This document shows, piece by piece, positions 1-7,999 of a DNA stretch of 64,000 nucleotides. The stretch is from NCBI GenBank assembly GCA_030654835.1, contig JAURWS010000060.1:1-64000 (forward strand), given 5' to 3'. The position numbers and the translations under genes were made by a program. Within the stretch, counting starts at the first letter, position 1, and each line of letters opens with the position of its first letter. The stretch is from Gammaproteobacteria bacterium. Its GTDB lineage: Bacteria > Pseudomonadota > Gammaproteobacteria > Pseudomonadales > Pseudohongiellaceae. The notes beneath the pieces were generated by a model. It worked only from the letters and a program-made list of their open reading frames with translations, did not search any database and was not told the origin of the DNA.

Positions 1-390
1 TCTCGCTACGTGGATGCGCATCATGTTCAGCACTGGTGCGATGGCGGCGAGACGAGGCTCGATAATCTCGTGCTGCTGTGCCGACATCACCATCGCCTGC
101 TGCATCAGGAGGGTTACGAGATTGTGAAACGCAGTGAGCAGCAGTTCGAGTTTTTGACTTCAAGCGGCGGCGCGCTAAAGGCAGCGCTTACTCCGCAATT
201 TGCAGCGGCTGAGGATGTTGTGAGTGAAGCACTGGCTATCGAGAGAGAGCATGACGGGCTTGGTCTGGCGATTGATTCCCGCACGGCGGTGACGCGCTGG
301 GAGGGGGAGAGGATGGACTATGACCTCGCGGTGGGGGCGATGTTGCGTGGGCGAATGTCAGGGTTTGCGGATCGGTACCATTTTCGTTGA
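1..390 (+). CDS. HNH endonuclease-domain protein, C-terminal part
   Basis: The reading frame is open at the left edge, so only the last 129 codons are present. The visible part holds an HNH zinc/metal-finger-like core: AHH near residues 5-8, a W-C-DGGET stretch, then N-L-LCRHHHR. This is the signature of the DUF222/13E12-type HNH proteins, many of which are repeated in genomes and have no proven biological role. The last 80 residues lack a recognisable motif. The HNH core is clear. Whether the missing N-terminus carries DUF222 cannot be seen. Confidence 0.8.
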   Translation, partial: SRYVDAHHVQHWCDGGETRLDNLVLLCRHHHRLLHQEGYEIVKRSEQQFEFLTSSGGALKAALTPQFAAAEDVVSEALAIEREHDGLGLAIDSRTAVTRWEGERMDYDLAVGAMLRGRMSGFADRYHFR

Positions 391-416
391 TGGTTATCGT
401 GCCGCGGGTGGCTACA

Positions 417-734
417 TCATGGGACCTTGCGCGGCACCAGCGTAACTTGCAGATCGCAGTCCACTGCAGACGCATACTTCTTCAATGTCGCGAGCGAGGG
501 TGTATGCCGACCGGCTGACTCAAGCCGGGAGATCGCGCTCTTTGTCGTCCCCATACGCTCGGCAACGGCGTCTTGCGTCAATCCGGCTTTCGAGCGCGCC
601 TTGAGCATCTGATCCGCAAGCGCATACTCGAGTTCCAGCCCCTCGTACGCTTCCGCAAAGCCCTCACGCTGCTTTGCCTTTGCAATAAAGTCCGCGTGGT
701 TGTGGTGCACGGGTTTGTAATTCAGATCAGCCAT
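417..734 (-). CDS. HigA-like XRE-family antitoxin/regulator
   Basis: This protein of about 105 residues has a Cro/CI helix-turn-helix in its second half (GLTQDAVAERMGTTKSAISR) behind an N-terminal segment typical of HigA-like antitoxins (FIAKAKQREGFAEAYE). Such proteins bind their own promoter and neutralise a linked toxin, usually of RelE/HigB type. The start MADLNYKP is chosen because it overlaps the end of the upstream acetyltransferase gene by eight bases, the usual sign of translational coupling. A start eight codons further upstream is possible. No RelE/HigB gene is adjacent; the partner is a GNAT protein. The DNA-binding family is certain, the antitoxin role is inferred. Confidence 0.8.
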   Translation of the reverse strand: MADLNYKPVHHNHADFIAKAKQREGFAEAYEGLELEYALADQMLKARSKAGLTQDAVAERMGTTKSAISRLESAGRHTPSLATLKKYASAVDCDLQVTLVPRKVP

Positions 735-1230
735 TTCCTGCTTCGATGACGTCGACATCGAATTCCATGGTGTTCACATACGGTCGATCCGGGCGTGGTC
801 CGAGATCGTGCCAACCGTGCTTCGTGTAGTAGGCCATTGCTCTGCCGTTGCTCGGGGACACAGACAGGCGAGCCTTGTTCACATTCTGCTGACGCAGTAC
901 GTCGGTCACGTAGGACTGGAGTGCAATGCCGAGTTGTCCCCCGCGCTCTTCGGGAATCAAATAGACAAGATTCACAACCCCAATCATGAGGTCGTCGCGA
1001 AGTTGCATTTCGATCTGACCGACGATGCGATCTTGATGCCACACGTGGACGGCCCCTTCTGGAAATGTTGACAGCAGGTCTTCAAGCCAGGCTCGGTACA
1101 CCTCGGCGCCGCCCATTTTTTCGAACTCATCCGTGTTGCCGTAGCTGCATACAAAGGCATCGCAGAGGAATTCGACGCAGGTTTGGAAGTCATTGCTTAA
1201 ATTGATGGCCAGGAACTTCGTAGAACTCAT
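727..1230 (-). CDS. GNAT-family N-acetyltransferase
   Basis: The protein (about 167 residues from the chosen start MSSTKFLAIN) carries a GNAT fold. The acetyl-CoA-binding region reads LVYLIPEERGGQLGIALQSY, with the R/Q-x-x-G-x-G/A loop, followed by ARLSVSPSNGRAMAYYTKHGW, the usual motif B. It acetylates an unknown acceptor. Its stop codon overlaps the start of an XRE regulator, so the two form a two-gene operon, an arrangement seen in some acetyltransferase toxin-antitoxin pairs. A GTG start at 1284 would add 18 residues but runs into the qmcA end. The toxin role is only an inference. Confidence 0.8.
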   Translation of the reverse strand: MSSTKFLAINLSNDFQTCVEFLCDAFVCSYGNTDEFEKMGGAEVYRAWLEDLLSTFPEGAVHVWHQDRIVGQIEMQLRDDLMIGVVNLVYLIPEERGGQLGIALQSYVTDVLRQQNVNKARLSVSPSNGRAMAYYTKHGWHDLGPRPDRPYVNTMEFDVDVIEAGNG

Positions 1231-1287
1231 ATAGGGATTCTTTGTGGAGTTCGAAAAGTCGTACAGCTTATGCATAGCCCACACTCA

Positions 1288-2223
1288 TCACCCCCTCGGC
1301 TTCACAATATTCAACATCTCCGTCAACCCCGCCACAGCAGCGCCGACATTGGCCAGTTCGGCCGGGACGATCATGGTGTTGTTGGTCTTCGCGAGGTTGC
1401 CGAACTCCTTGATGTATTGTTCGGCGACACGCAGGCTCACGGCTTGCTGGCCACCGGGTTCCTGAATCGCGGCGGCGATTTTGCGTAGTCCTTCGGCGGT
1501 GGCGATGGCGATCAGTTCGATTTCCTTGGCGCGGCCTTCGGCTTCGTTGATCTGGCGCATCTTGTCGGCTTCGGAGAGGTTGATCACCTCCTGTTTCTGG
1601 CCCTCGGAGACGTTGATCATGGCTTGGCGTTCGCCTTCGGATTTGGCGATGGCGGCGCGGCGCTCGCGTTCGGCGCGCATCTGTTGTTCGAGGGCGTCTT
1701 TGATGCTGACGGGCAGTTCGATGTCGGAGATTTCATAGCGCAGCACCTTGATGCCCCAGGGGCTGGCGGCTTCGTCGAGGGCTTTGACCACGTCTTCGTT
1801 GATCTTGGCGCGCTCCTCGAAGGTCTTGTCGAGGTCGGTCTGGCCGATGACCGAGCGCATCGTGGTCTGTGCCAGTTGGGAGGCGGCGTGGCGGTAGTTG
1901 TTGATGCCGTAGCTGGCCTTCTGCGCGTCGACGACCTGCATGTAGAGCACGCCGTTGATGCCGACCTGGATGTTGTCCCGTGTGACGCAGGTCTGGCGAT
2001 CCACGTCGATGACTTCTTCCTTGAGCGTGTGCTGGTAGGCCACCTTGTCGATGAACGGAATGAGCAGATGAAAGCCGGAGTCGAGCGTGCGCGAATATTT
2101 GCCCAGCCGTTCCACGACGAAGTTGGAGCGCTGCGGAACGATGCGTGCCGTCTTGGCGATGGTGACGATGATGGCGATGGCGAACCCAATCGCAAGCAGA
2201 TTACCGGGGGTGAGCTGTTCCAT
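1288..2223 (-). CDS. qmcA: QmcA/slipin-type SPFH membrane protein
   Basis: This 311-residue protein begins with one hydrophobic anchor (residues 8-25), followed by an SPFH/band-7 domain (IVPQRSNFVVERLGKYSR, then DRQTCVTRDNIQV) and a long charged coiled coil (residues 180-255), ending with a hydrophobic Gly/Ala-rich tail. That is the layout of E. coli QmcA and paraslipins, which assemble into membrane microdomain cages. The gene is 21 bases downstream of a NfeD-family gene, the classic slipin/NfeD operon partner. Length matches the family. Confidence 0.9.
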   Translation of the reverse strand: MEQLTPGNLLAIGFAIAIIVTIAKTARIVPQRSNFVVERLGKYSRTLDSGFHLLIPFIDKVAYQHTLKEEVIDVDRQTCVTRDNIQVGINGVLYMQVVDAQKASYGINNYRHAASQLAQTTMRSVIGQTDLDKTFEERAKINEDVVKALDEAASPWGIKVLRYEISDIELPVSIKDALEQQMRAERERRAAIAKSEGERQAMINVSEGQKQEVINLSEADKMRQINEAEGRAKEIELIAIATAEGLRKIAAAIQEPGGQQAVSLRVAEQYIKEFGNLAKTNNTMIVPAELANVGAAVAGLTEMLNIVKPRG

Positions 2224-2244
2224 GCTGATGTCCTCTGGTTGATT

Positions 2245-2694
2245 TCAAGTGATAGGGCGTTCTCGGGAGACCGTCAGCCGGATGCCTTCGTTGGCGATGA
2301 CCCATACTGCCTCGCCTGCTTTCAATTCCTCCGCAGAGGAGGCAGTCCAGCTCACGCCATTGAGGGTGACGCGACCGCTGCCGTGCTGAAAGTCTTTGAT
2401 CACCGTGGCGCGTTCGCCGATGTCCTGCTGAAAGCTCGGGCTGGCTTCCGTTTTGTCTTTGGTGTTGCCCTTGAACCAGCGCGTCAGGCGCTGACGGGCC
2501 AGCACCAGAGTGGCGACACTGATGATGCCGAAAGAGGCGTACTGCAGCGCCAGCGTCTCGATCAGCCCGACCTGCAGCAACAAGCCGGTGATGATGGCGG
2601 CGATGCCGAAAAACACGGCGACAATGCCGGTGACCAGCAACTCGGTAATAATCAGGACTATTCCCACCAGTATCCACAACAGGGCTGCAGTCAT
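2245..2694 (-). CDS. NfeD-family membrane protein (YbbJ-like)
   Basis: The 149-residue protein has three to four hydrophobic segments in the first half (residues 4-30, 33-50, 52-70) and a soluble C-terminal OB-fold of NfeD type, where a ratio of basic and Gly residues (GERATVIKDFQHGSGRVTLNGVSW) defines the beta barrel. NfeD short forms such as YbbJ pair with SPFH proteins and are thought to assist microdomain assembly. It is the first gene of the nfeD-qmcA operon. Confidence 0.88.
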   Translation of the reverse strand: MTAALLWILVGIVLIITELLVTGIVAVFFGIAAIITGLLLQVGLIETLALQYASFGIISVATLVLARQRLTRWFKGNTKDKTEASPSFQQDIGERATVIKDFQHGSGRVTLNGVSWTASSAEELKAGEAVWVIANEGIRLTVSRERPIT

Positions 2695-2744
2695 GCTCTC
2701 TCCTTGTCAGTTTTCAGGCATTGGTCTTTACATTATTCGCTGCG

Positions 2745-3143
2745 TCATTCGGCCAGCCACACTTCCCTGGCCCATTGCCAGATATTCTCCCAGCTCTCGT
2801 CGCTGATGCGCTGATCCCACAGCAGCACGGTGCCGTCCTGGCTGATGCAGTAGTAGGCACCATTGCTTTCGCAGATCGGCAGATAGCGTCTGGGCAGGCC
2901 CAGGCTCCACGCGACGGCTGCGACTTCCGGCAGATAGGTGTGGGAGTTGCGATCAGTGACGGTGACTGGTTCGAGCTTGCCATAGACCACATCGCTGACG
3001 GTGAGCAGGAAAAAGCGCAGGTCGTCCGGCATCGAGATCAGCAGTTCCTCCTCGATTTCCACCAGCAGGTCTTCATCCGGTAAATCCAGCGGGACCGGTA
3101 CTGGTTCGTTACGTTCCCGCAAAATGTCTATGACGTCTTCCAT
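2745..3143 (-). CDS. SMI1/KNR4-family protein
   Basis: This acidic protein of about 132 residues starts at MEDVIDILRE, one base after the stop of the upstream gene, so the pair is probably co-transcribed. It shows the SMI1/KNR4 pattern: an N-terminal amphipathic helix, a DLPDEDLL..IEEELLISMPDDLRFFLL region, then aromatic-rich strands (AYYCISQDGTVLLWDQR) and a final tryptophan-rich helix. Bacterial members often serve as immunity proteins to toxins but also occur as stand-alone proteins. No toxin gene is adjacent, so an immunity role is not supported here. Confidence 0.72.
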   Translation of the reverse strand: MEDVIDILRERNEPVPVPLDLPDEDLLVEIEEELLISMPDDLRFFLLTVSDVVYGKLEPVTVTDRNSHTYLPEVAAVAWSLGLPRRYLPICESNGAYYCISQDGTVLLWDQRISDESWENIWQWAREVWLAE

Positions 3144-3144
3144 G

Positions 3145-4182
3145 TTACTGATTGGCTCCTGCTTCCCGCTCTTCGACCCTGGTGCCTGCCAGTATGCCAG
3201 GCAGTGCGTAGTTCCCTTCATGACAGGCGTATTCGTACATTTTGTTGTCGGTCCTGATCATGGGGATTTCCGCCGTCCACGCCGAGGTGAAGGTGTCCGG
3301 GTCGTTCACGGTAAAGCTGTAATTGATGGTATCGGGGCCGACGCGGGTGAAGCGTTCGGTAGTCCGGAATTGGTCTGCCGAGCCGCGATAGGTCTGGAGT
3401 GGATGAAAGTTGTGGGTCTCCACCACCAGTGTCTCGCCTTCCCAGCGGCCGATTGAGTCACCCAGCCAGGGCTGCAAGGCGGCTGGCAGAGGTTCGTCGT
3501 CGATGCGGATGATACGCGCATCGTGCACCATCTCCACCAGAATCATGACGTAGCCGGGGGATTGCACGATCTGGTAATAGTTGTTGTAGAGAATCGGCAG
3601 CATGGGCGGGCCGGAGCTGGAGCCGAAGGACAGCAGGCAGCGTTCGGCCAGGGAGCGGGATTCCGGGCCATCGGATGGGCGCAGGCGGCGCTCTTCGGCG
3701 GCCATGTCCATGCGTGCGCGGGCAGCGGCTGTCGGCGCGGGGACGCGTCCGTCGGCCGGGTCGACCACCAGCGAGGTGCGTGGTTCACCGTTGTAGACGG
3801 CGACGGTGGTGCCGTCGTCGAACCAGAAGTTGTTGTAGCTGTCCTCCAGATCGATCTGGTCCTTGGTAGGAGCCGGTCGGTTGGGGTCGCTGGGCAGATC
3901 CGCCTCTGCGGTGCGGTCGGCGATCTGCTGTTCCCAGGCACGTTGTTCTTCTGCAGTCAGGGTAGGTTTGCCCTCAAAGCGCGCGGGGCGCTCCAGCGGG
4001 GTGATGGTGTTGTTGGTCCACAGGCCCTGCAGATCAGGTTTGCCATCGGCCGTGCGGGGCACGGTGTAGCTGGCCTGCTGGGCGAGCACTGTGTTCGGCA
4101 GGGAGAGATTCAATAGCAGGAGCACGGCACCCACTATGGCGGTCGGCGCGGTGTGAACTGGAGCGGAAAGACGGTTGATCAT
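3145..4182 (-). CDS. Exported protein of unknown function
   Basis: The 345-residue product starts at MINRLSAPV with a GGAG ribosome site eight bases upstream, and carries a signal peptide ending around VLAQQA. The mature protein has the pattern TADGKPDLQGLW near its start, a GRVPAPT repeat and paired Gly/Trp motifs (WLGDSIGRWEGETLVVET). These occur in a large family of uncharacterised periplasmic proteins of Proteobacteria and Acidobacteria. No catalytic motif is recognised. It precedes the Knr4-like gene by one base. Confidence 0.75.
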   Translation of the reverse strand: MINRLSAPVHTAPTAIVGAVLLLLNLSLPNTVLAQQASYTVPRTADGKPDLQGLWTNNTITPLERPARFEGKPTLTAEEQRAWEQQIADRTAEADLPSDPNRPAPTKDQIDLEDSYNNFWFDDGTTVAVYNGEPRTSLVVDPADGRVPAPTAAARARMDMAAEERRLRPSDGPESRSLAERCLLSFGSSSGPPMLPILYNNYYQIVQSPGYVMILVEMVHDARIIRIDDEPLPAALQPWLGDSIGRWEGETLVVETHNFHPLQTYRGSADQFRTTERFTRVGPDTINYSFTVNDPDTFTSAWTAEIPMIRTDNKMYEYACHEGNYALPGILAGTRVEEREAGANQ

Positions 4183-4290
4183 TATTGTTCTCCTGGTCTT
4201 ACCCGATGTGTTCAACAGGCGGACCGAGCGTAACAAACAAGTTCGAAGCGGTGCAAGATTGATCCGGCGGCTGCCTGTATTTTGCGGCGC

Positions 4291-5046
4291 TTATTGCGAT
4301 GGCTTGCGCAGGCGCAGCAGGAACTGGTCCGAATTACGTTGCAGCATGGGATCGAAGATGGAACGGCGGTGATTGTCTGCCGGATTGTGCAGCAGGTCGC
4401 TGTCGGCCTCCACGATGAAGCCGGCCTGTTCGGCGACGTGCACGGCGTCCGTCTTGAGCATGCGGTGCATGCGCAGATTGTCCCCGTCCGGGTTGCCGAC
4501 ATGATCGATGATGCCCACGATGCCGCCCGGTTTGAGCAGCGCTCGAACCTGTTCCAGCATCTGCTGTCCGCGCAGCGGGTTGGCGTTGAAGTAGTCGTGG
4601 AGGATCTGCGAGATCAGCACGAAGTCTGCGGATTCGGGCGCCAGACCCAGCTCTTGCACAGGCTTTTCCAGCCGCACGACATTGGTGAGGTTGCCGTCGA
4701 TGATCTTCTGCTGCAGCGCATCGCCCTGCGTCATGTCGACGCGATCATCCTGGCCACTGGCGCTTCGAGGTGGGGTCTGCGCGTACACCACGCCGTTCGG
4801 TCCGACGGCCTTGGCGAGGATATAGGTGAAGTAACCCTCGGCCGCATAGAGGTCGACCACGGTCATGCCGGTGTCCACGCCAAGGAAGTCGAGCACTGCG
4901 ATTGGCTTGCGGACCGCATCGCGGACGCGGTCGGCAACATCCCGCCCCGGTGCGTTGAGCGCCGTCGCCAGTGCAGCGGTGTCCAGTGCCTGCAGGTTGC
5001 CGCTTAGCAGGCACAACAGCGATAGCAAGAGGAATGGCAGGCGCAT
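4291..5046 (-). CDS. Exported class I methyltransferase-like protein
   Basis: The 251-residue protein begins with a clear signal peptide (MRLPFLLLSLLCLLSGNLQA) and then a class I SAM-methyltransferase fold: motif I is degenerate (VVDLYAAEGYFTYILAK), motif II/III FVLISQILHDYF, then LLKPGGIVGIIDH. The upstream alternative start would add 58 non-family residues. SAM is not known to be available outside the cytoplasm, so either the protein is retained or it uses the fold for something else. Similar exported proteins are widespread in Proteobacteria and lack a known substrate. The gene is divergent from the esterase at 5219. Confidence 0.78.
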   Translation of the reverse strand: MRLPFLLLSLLCLLSGNLQALDTAALATALNAPGRDVADRVRDAVRKPIAVLDFLGVDTGMTVVDLYAAEGYFTYILAKAVGPNGVVYAQTPPRSASGQDDRVDMTQGDALQQKIIDGNLTNVVRLEKPVQELGLAPESADFVLISQILHDYFNANPLRGQQMLEQVRALLKPGGIVGIIDHVGNPDGDNLRMHRMLKTDAVHVAEQAGFIVEADSDLLHNPADNHRRSIFDPMLQRNSDQFLLRLRKPSQ

Positions 5047-5218
5047 GTCGTCGGTTCCGTAGTGGACGCAGTGGAGACAATTGAACAGCACGGGCAGATT
5101 AAGCCTGTTTCTCCAGAAGATAAAGATGACAGTGCCGCCGAGCCCTCCATGACAATGCCGTGTCGCTGTATTAGCATTCATCCATGACTGCACCTTCACT
5201 ATCCGGAATACCATCGCC

Positions 5219-5884
5219 ATGACTTATCTGCCTGCCCTGGAACTGCTCTCCCCCCGTGGTTGCGAGGCCACTGCCTCCGTGATCTGGTTGCACGGACTGG
5301 GTGCCGATGGCAACGATTTCGCGGGCATAGTGCCGGAGCTGCGCCTGCCGTCGACGTTACCCATCCGCTTCGTGTTTCCCCATGCGCCATCGATCCCGGT
5401 GACCATCAACAATGGCTATGTCATGCCGGCCTGGTACGACATTCTGGAAATGGATGTACAGCGTCGGGTGGACGAGGCGCAGTTGCTGCGTTCGGTGGCT
5501 GCCGTGCATGCGTTGATCGAGCGGGAAGTGGAGCGAGGTGTGGACAGCGGGCGCATCGTGCTGGCGGGTTTCTCCCAGGGCGGGGCGGTGATCCTGCACG
5601 CGGCGCTGACCTGTCGCCTGCCGCTGGCCGGGGCGATGTCATTGTCCAGTTACTTCCCGACGGCCGGTTCGATTACGCAGGACCCTGCCAATGCGAAGCT
5701 GCCGGTGCTGATCTGCCACGGGACGCATGACCCTGTGGTGCATGAGTCGCTGGGGCGCCACGCCGACGAGGCATTGCGCGCGATGGGGCATCCCACTCGC
5801 TACCATCATTATCGGATGGAGCACTCGGTGTGCCTGGAGGAGATTCGCGATATCTCCGCATGGCTGCAGATGATTCTTCGTTAG
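5219..5884 (+). CDS. Carboxylesterase (phospholipase/carboxylesterase family)
   Basis: The 221-residue cytoplasmic alpha/beta hydrolase shows the family hallmarks: HGLGADGNDF at the oxyanion site, the nucleophile elbow GFSQGG with Ser near residue 120, Asp in GTHDPVV and the final His in MEHSVC. It matches EstB of Pseudomonas and the acyl-protein-thioesterase-like family in length and layout. It hydrolyses short-chain esters. The substrate in the cell is unknown. It is a single-gene unit. Confidence 0.93.
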   Translation: MTYLPALELLSPRGCEATASVIWLHGLGADGNDFAGIVPELRLPSTLPIRFVFPHAPSIPVTINNGYVMPAWYDILEMDVQRRVDEAQLLRSVAAVHALIEREVERGVDSGRIVLAGFSQGGAVILHAALTCRLPLAGAMSLSSYFPTAGSITQDPANAKLPVLICHGTHDPVVHESLGRHADEALRAMGHPTRYHHYRMEHSVCLEEIRDISAWLQMILR

Positions 5885-5891
5885 GTGTGAC

Positions 5892-6323
5892 CTACAACCC
5901 GACGCCGCGCGCCATCAGGAAGGCGAGCACCGGAATGATGGCCAGCAGAGCCAGCTCCAGGCGCAGGACGCGCCGCACGCCAGCGGGCACATTCAGGATT
6001 TCGGCCGCACTCTTGCGGTGGCGCAGCAGGAACACAGTCGGATAGATCGACAACAGCCCCACCACTACGAACAAGCCCAGCTTGGCATGAAAAATTGGAT
6101 TGCCGGAGTAGAAGGCACTGGGCTTGGCGCCGGTGAACCACAGCGTCAAGCCGCACGCCAGCACCAGCAACGCACTCAACCCGTAAGCAGCATCCACCTT
6201 GAGAAGATTGCGCAGGTCTTCTCTGGAGATCTGCGGCGCCATCGCCATATTCTCGATGATCAAGGTGCCAGCGAGCACCAGCACGGCACCCAGGTGCAGG
6301 TAGCGGATCAGAATATCCAGCAT
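5892..6323 (-). CDS. DUF2214-family membrane protein
   Basis: This 143-residue integral membrane protein has four predicted helices (about residues 5-25, 48-65, 78-98, 120-140). The HLGAVLVLAGTLIIENM start and the conserved FHAKLGLFVVVGLLSIYPTV helix match the DUF2214 family of small predicted membrane proteins. Function is unknown; a conserved His in helix 1 and in FHAKLG might ligate haem or metal. It is 14 bases from the glutaredoxin gene on the same strand and probably co-transcribed. Confidence 0.75.
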   Translation of the reverse strand: MLDILIRYLHLGAVLVLAGTLIIENMAMAPQISREDLRNLLKVDAAYGLSALLVLACGLTLWFTGAKPSAFYSGNPIFHAKLGLFVVVGLLSIYPTVFLLRHRKSAAEILNVPAGVRRVLRLELALLAIIPVLAFLMARGVGL

Positions 6324-6337
6324 GGTGGTTCTCCTCG

Positions 6338-6715
6338 TCAGTTGTTCCGCTCAGGCCTTTTTAGCTCAGGGCCCTTCGCTTGGATGGCGTGTCTGGCCAG
6401 CACTGCAGCGAGCTTGCCATTGCTGCGTGCTGCAACGGTGTCGGTGTAGCCGCCCAGGCTCTCTCCGCCGATGAACAGTTGCGGCAGCGTGCCGCTGCTG
6501 GTCAGTTGCTGCAGACGAGTACGTACCTCACTCTGCAGGCGCGGTTCGAGGAATTCGCCACGGTCCAGCTCGAACACCTGATAGGGGATGCCCAACTGCT
6601 CCAGCAGCTGCCGGGCTCCTCGGCAATAGGAGCACCAGCTCAGGGAGAACAGCGTTACGGGGTGCTCTGGGTCGGCAATGGTTCTGTCTACAAAGGTTTT
6701 GCTGGTTTCATTCAT
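6338..6715 (-). CDS. Glutaredoxin
   Basis: The 125-residue protein has the glutaredoxin fold: LFSLSWCSYCRGARQLLEQ with the CSYC dithiol active site, a TLPQLFIGGESLGGYTD segment with the cis-Pro and GG glutathione-binding loop, and a helical C-terminus. It reduces protein disulfides using glutathione. It is somewhat longer than E. coli GrxA/GrxC because of about 18 N-terminal residues and a Lys-rich tail. It leads the operon with the DUF2214 gene. Confidence 0.92.
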   Translation of the reverse strand: MNETSKTFVDRTIADPEHPVTLFSLSWCSYCRGARQLLEQLGIPYQVFELDRGEFLEPRLQSEVRTRLQQLTSSGTLPQLFIGGESLGGYTDTVAARSNGKLAAVLARHAIQAKGPELKRPERNN

Positions 6716-6867
6716 GAGATTGGTTCGTGGCTTCTCTGGATCGATTCTGGATGCAGCTTTTGCTGGCTATTGTGACACAGGTCTGTGCTAGAGTTGGCGC
6801 CACATGCAAGCCATGATTCAAGCCACGATTCAAGCCCACTACAAACCGCAAGATGAAGGAGTCACAC

Positions 6868-7239
6868 ATGATTGGATATGTCACATTAGGGACCAACGAT
6901 ATCGCCCGCGCTGCCGCATTCTACGATGCGCTGCTGGCCGAACTGAATGCCAAGAGAACCATGGAGTTCCCGACATTCATCGCCTGGGGAAACAGCCCGA
7001 CGGGCGTCAGCCTGTGCGTCATCAAACCTTTCGACGGCAACACGGCAACGGGTGGTAATGGCACGATGGTCGCCCTCGCGGCGGACAGCAAAGCCACCGT
7101 TGATCGAGTCTACAAGAAGGCGATGGAACTGGGTGCGAAGGACGAGGGTCCGGCAGGGCCACGCGGCGACACTTACTACGCCGGATATTTCCGTGACCCG
7201 GATGGCAACAAGCTCAATATCTTCTACTCTGGTGCCTGA
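6868..7239 (+). CDS. VOC-family (glyoxalase-like) protein
   Basis: The 123-residue protein starts at MIGYVTLGTNDIARAAAFYDALL, a textbook vicinal-oxygen-chelate N-terminus, and ends in GYFRDPDGNKLNIFY. These are the two halves of the pseudo-symmetric fold. The start at 6868 rather than 6853 is set by a GAAGGAG ribosome site ending six bases before it. Members bind metal and act on small electrophiles or antibiotics; no substrate can be given. The TetR gene that follows 23 bases later may regulate it. Confidence 0.88.
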   Translation: MIGYVTLGTNDIARAAAFYDALLAELNAKRTMEFPTFIAWGNSPTGVSLCVIKPFDGNTATGGNGTMVALAADSKATVDRVYKKAMELGAKDEGPAGPRGDTYYAGYFRDPDGNKLNIFYSGA

Positions 7240-7262
7240 TCCCACGAGCCAGGGAGTCGCGA

Positions 7263-7862
7263 ATGCCCGGTCTGCGAGAACGCAACAAACGCATGAAGCT
7301 GCAGCGCATCATCGCTGAGGCGAGGCAGCTGTTTGTTCGCCAGGGTTTTGCAGAGACCACCATTCAGGAGATTGCCGAGGCGGCTGATGTCGGCCTCGGC
7401 ACGCTCTACCTCTACGCCAAAAGCAAGGAAGATCTGCTGGTGCTGGTGTTTCGCGAAAACCTGCTGCAGATGATCGAGACTTCTTTCGACAGCATTCCCG
7501 AACGGCTGCCCTTCATCGAGCAGATCATGGCTTTCTTCGACGGCCACATCGAGTACCACAAGGAAAACTCCATTCTGGCCAGAACGGTGCTCAAGGAGTT
7601 GTCGTTTCCGGTGACACCGCAGCGCCATGACGATATCAAGGCTATCGTGTCACAGACCTATCGCAAACTGGCGGCGCTGGTGCAGCGTGCTGCCCATGAT
7701 CACAAACTGCCGGCCGACACTGCCGTGGCCGTCACGGTGTCGAGTATCTTTGCCCTCTACTACCACCACCTGCAGGGCTATCTCTGCGAATTCATCTCTG
7801 AGGATGAGTTCAAGCAAAACCTGCGCGAGGCCTTGCGCATGTTGCTCCCGCAAGCGTCCTGA
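7263..7862 (+). CDS. TetR-family transcriptional regulator
   Basis: The 199-residue protein has the TetR N-terminal DNA-binding domain (residues 10-60: IIAEARQLFVRQGFAETTIQ, then AADVGLGTLYLYAKSKEDLL) and an all-helical ligand domain with no specific motif. Such proteins repress nearby genes until a small ligand binds. The likely targets are itself, the VOC gene upstream or the exported oxidoreductase downstream. It is cytoplasmic and of ordinary length. Confidence 0.92.
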   Translation: MPGLRERNKRMKLQRIIAEARQLFVRQGFAETTIQEIAEAADVGLGTLYLYAKSKEDLLVLVFRENLLQMIETSFDSIPERLPFIEQIMAFFDGHIEYHKENSILARTVLKELSFPVTPQRHDDIKAIVSQTYRKLAALVQRAAHDHKLPADTAVAVTVSSIFALYYHHLQGYLCEFISEDEFKQNLREALRMLLPQAS

Positions 7863-7999
7863 TGATGCTTTCTGACTGACTTTTTCTTGCTGAATTCTGA
7901 ATTTGACAAACTGGTGATGGATAGTCCGGACGCCTGTCTGTTATTCGTTTGCGCCGGTGTTAGGATCGCCTTCGAATTCGCAGATCCCCCGGAGGGTTT

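Noticed and set aside
1624-2814. Long plus-strand frame of 396 codons opposite qmcA and nfeD
   Set aside because: It is the shadow of two clear genes on the other strand, lacks a ribosome site and has no family pattern. Similar long shadows occur opposite metE, uvrA and the tannase gene because of high GC at third positions.
2745-4182. Toxin/immunity pair with the Knr4-like protein as immunity
   Set aside because: The upstream exported protein belongs to a large non-toxin family and has no toxin domain.
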